The notes under the pieces: generated by a model | What the model saw: the letters and a program-made list of their open reading frames with translations, nothing else | The model's database searches: none | Told to the model about the DNA's origin: nothing | NCBI GenBank assembly: GCA_025362825.1 | Contig: JANYFF010000021.1 | Coordinates: forward strand, 1 to 7,512 | DNA length: 7,512 nt | From: Polaromonas sp. | GTDB taxonomy: Bacteria > Pseudomonadota > Gammaproteobacteria > Burkholderiales > Burkholderiaceae_C | Reading direction: 5' to 3' | Translations under genes and position numbers: made by a program | Shown here: one piece after another, positions 6,103 to 7,512 of the stretch | Layout: every line of letters begins with the position of its first letter | Numbering within the stretch: position 1 is the first letter of the stretch

Positions 6103-7142
6103 AGCGAAGATCCCCGCGGGGAGCGTTTGTGCATCAGCCAGAGCAGGTAACTGCCGCCCAGCACAGCGGTCAGCACGCCGACCGGCAGCTCTTGCGGTGC
6201 GATCAGCCAGCGCGACAGCACATCGGCAGCGGTGAGCAGCACGGCGCCCATCAACGCAGACAGCACAATCAGGCGGCCATGCGTGGTCTTGACGACCGAG
6301 CGCACCAGGTGCGGCGCGGCCAGCCCGACAAAAGCAATCAGGCCGGTCTGCGCCACTGCAGCGCCGGTGGCCAGCGCCAACACGCCAACCAGCGCTGCGC
6401 GCATGAAGGCCAGCGGCAGGCCCAGGCTGGCGGCGGTGGCTTCACCCAGCGCCAGTCCGTCTAGCGTACGACCCAGCACCCAGCCAACGAACAGCGCCGG
6501 CAGCAGGGCCGCAGCCATGATGCCGCAGGCGGTCCAGCCGACAAAGCCGGTACTGCCCAGCATGAAGGCTTGCATGGCCTGCAGGATGTCCGGGTCGGCC
6601 AGCGTTACCAGGTCGCGTGCGGCGCCCAGCACCACACCGACGATCACGCCGGCCAGCAGCAGGCGCAGTGTGTGCAGTACGCCATTGGCCAGCATCAGGG
6701 TCAGCAGTACGCCCCCGACGGCGCCGGCAAAGGCCGCGCCCGTCAGGCCGACGCGCACCAGCCACTGCGTGGCAAACGGCGACACGCCAAACAGCGCCAG
6801 CGCCAGTGCCAGGCCAAGTCCTGCGCCCGATGCGCTGCCTAGCAGATAGGGGTCAGCCAGTGGATTGCGGAACAGGCCTTGCGCCACTGCGCCGGCCAGA
6901 CCCAGCAGGGCGCCGGCCAGCCAGGCGCCAAGCGTGCGTGGCAGGCGGATATCCCAGACGATTTGCAGCGCCACCGCGTCATGCCGCGCCTTCAGCACAC
7001 TTTCAGAACCTGTGCTGCCGACACCTGCACCCAGCAGTACCAGCCCAGCAGTCAGCAGCAGCAGTACAAACGCCAGCAGCCAGCCACGGCGATGCTGCGC
7101 GATGCCGGTCCCCGTTGCTGTTGCTGCAGTCGTTGCGGTCAC
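6099..7142 (-). CDS. btuC: Corrinoid ABC transporter permease (BtuC/FecCD family)
   Basis: An inner-membrane permease of the FecCD type that forms the path for the substrate delivered by the periplasmic binding protein. With the GTG start at 7142 it has 347 residues. After a short cytoplasmic lead there are about ten hydrophobic segments, beginning near 21-40. Family motifs are DIRLPRTLGAWLAGA (64-78), GLFRNPLADPYLLGSASGAG (89-108), TLDGLALGEATAASLGL (226-242, the coupling region for the ATPase), GLIAFVGLAAPHLVR (267-281) and ELPVGVLTAVLGG (318-330). The GTG is chosen because it overlaps the btuF stop as GTGA and has a G-rich stretch ten bases before it. An ATG at 7175 would overlap btuF by 37 bases with no ribosome site, but cannot be excluded. 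Substrate class is inferred from the neighbours. Confidence 0.92.
   Translation of the reverse strand: MTATTAATATGTGIAQHRRGWLLAFVLLLLTAGLVLLGAGVGSTGSESVLKARHDAVALQIVWDIRLPRTLGAWLAGALLGLAGAVAQGLFRNPLADPYLLGSASGAGLGLALALALFGVSPFATQWLVRVGLTGAAFAGAVGGVLLTLMLANGVLHTLRLLLAGVIVGVVLGAARDLVTLADPDILQAMQAFMLGSTGFVGWTACGIMAAALLPALFVGWVLGRTLDGLALGEATAASLGLPLAFMRAALVGVLALATGAAVAQTGLIAFVGLAAPHLVRSVVKTTHGRLIVLSALMGAVLLTAADVLSRWLIAPQELPVGVLTAVLGGSYLLWLMHKRSPRGSSL
6111..6122 (-). promoter_or_regulatory. Ribosome binding site of btuD inside a perfect palindrome
   Basis: TCCCCGCGGGGA is a perfect 12-base palindrome in the last btuC codons. Its GGGGA on the minus strand (6115-6111) is the likely ribosome site of btuD, eight bases before the ATG at 6102. 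Because it has no loop it cannot form a full hairpin within one copy, so any control by folding is uncertain. Confidence 0.45.
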
Positions 7143-7510
7143 TTGACCAGCGCCCCGGACTTGTCGGCAATGCATTTGGCCATCAGGCGCGCGGCCTCGG
7201 CCAAGCGCGGGCCGGGCCGCACCAGCACGTCGGACTCCTGCGGGGTGAAGATGCAGACCCGCTTTTCCCGGATGGCCCGTATACCGGCCCAGCCCGGCCG
7301 CGCCTCAAGCCCCAGGGCGTTGAGCGAGCCGATCATGATCAGGTCAGGGTTGGCACGCACCACGTATTCAGGATTGACGTGCGGAAAGGGCCCCAGCTCG
7401 GGCGCGATGATGTTCCTGGCACCCAGGCGCTGCAGGGTTTCGCCGATAAACGACTGCGTACCGGCCGCGTAGCCGCCGACGCTGACTTCGTAATACACCC
7501 GGACATTGCG
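7139..7510 (-). CDS. btuF: Periplasmic corrinoid-binding protein, C-terminal part (BtuF-like)
   Basis: The 123 codons seen are the C-terminal lobe of a class III (helical-backbone) substrate-binding protein. The N-terminus, with its signal peptide, lies beyond the right edge. Recognisable features are VYYEVSVGGYAAGTQSFI near the start, the segment FPHVNPEYVVRANPDLIMIG (where BtuF-like proteins have a conserved E-x2-(3)-NPD motif) and GWAGIRAIREKRVCIF, followed by RPGPRLAEAARLMA at the end. Such proteins deliver B12 or other corrinoids to BtuCD in the periplasm. The fold is also used for siderophores and haem, and the B12 role rests on the operon. The stop overlaps the btuC GTG. Frame is open to the window edge, so this is a cut and not a truncated gene. 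Confidence 0.88.
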   Translation of the reverse strand, partial: RNVRVYYEVSVGGYAAGTQSFIGETLQRLGARNIIAPELGPFPHVNPEYVVRANPDLIMIGSLNALGLEARPGWAGIRAIREKRVCIFTPQESDVLVRPGPRLAEAARLMAKCIADKSGALVK

Positions 7511-7512
7511 CG

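Noticed and set aside
6232..6849. Plus-strand open frame of 205 codons opposite btuC
   Set aside because: Ser/Ala/Pro-rich low-complexity translation antisense to a permease gene with full family motifs.
6352..6889. GCCACTG heptamers resembling the B12 box of cobalamin riboswitches (6352, 6761, 6883)
   Set aside because: They lie inside btuC on the strand opposite to the operon and lack any surrounding riboswitch structure. A riboswitch, if present, should be upstream of the operon beyond the right edge.

Overview
The window looks like part of the chromosome of a betaproteobacterium, order Burkholderiales, most probably a relative of Comamonadaceae such as Rhodoferax or Polaromonas. This is an inference from the GC-rich codon use, the style of the cobalamin proteins and two short repeat elements whose type I recall from such genomes. 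No database search was possible. All genes supported here lie on the minus strand.

Reading the minus strand from right to left, positions 7510 to 1137 hold one tightly packed vitamin B12 operon. It starts with the end of a periplasmic corrinoid-binding protein (btuF-like), then the ABC permease (btuC) and the ABC ATPase (btuD). Next come corrinoid adenosyltransferase (cobO), adenosylcobinamide-phosphate synthase (cbiB), an aminotransferase-fold threonine-phosphate decarboxylase (cobC, called cobD in Salmonella) and cobyric acid synthase (cobQ). Four of the six junctions are short overlaps (btuF/btuC GTGA, btuC/btuD ATGA, cbiB/cobC 8 bases, cobC/cobQ ATGA). The other two are gaps of 9 and 19 bases. 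The logic is uptake of a corrinoid, adenosylation by CobO, amidation of the ring by CobQ, and attachment of the aminopropanol arm by CbiB using the product of CobC. No ring-forming genes and no lower-ligand genes are in the window.

A gap of 198 bases (939-1136) separates cobQ from a KaiC-family double-RecA ATPase. That gene starts at 938 and runs off the left edge of the window. The gap holds weak hairpins but no promoter that I can defend.

The most interesting signal is that two neighbouring enzymes, cobC and cobQ, each carry a palindromic repeat-like element inside the reading frame without breaking it. In cobQ the element forms an odd proline- and glycine-rich linker between the ATP-binding and amidotransferase domains. 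In cobC it adds a stretch near the C-terminal domain. I see no frameshifted gene, transposase, tRNA, rRNA or CRISPR array.
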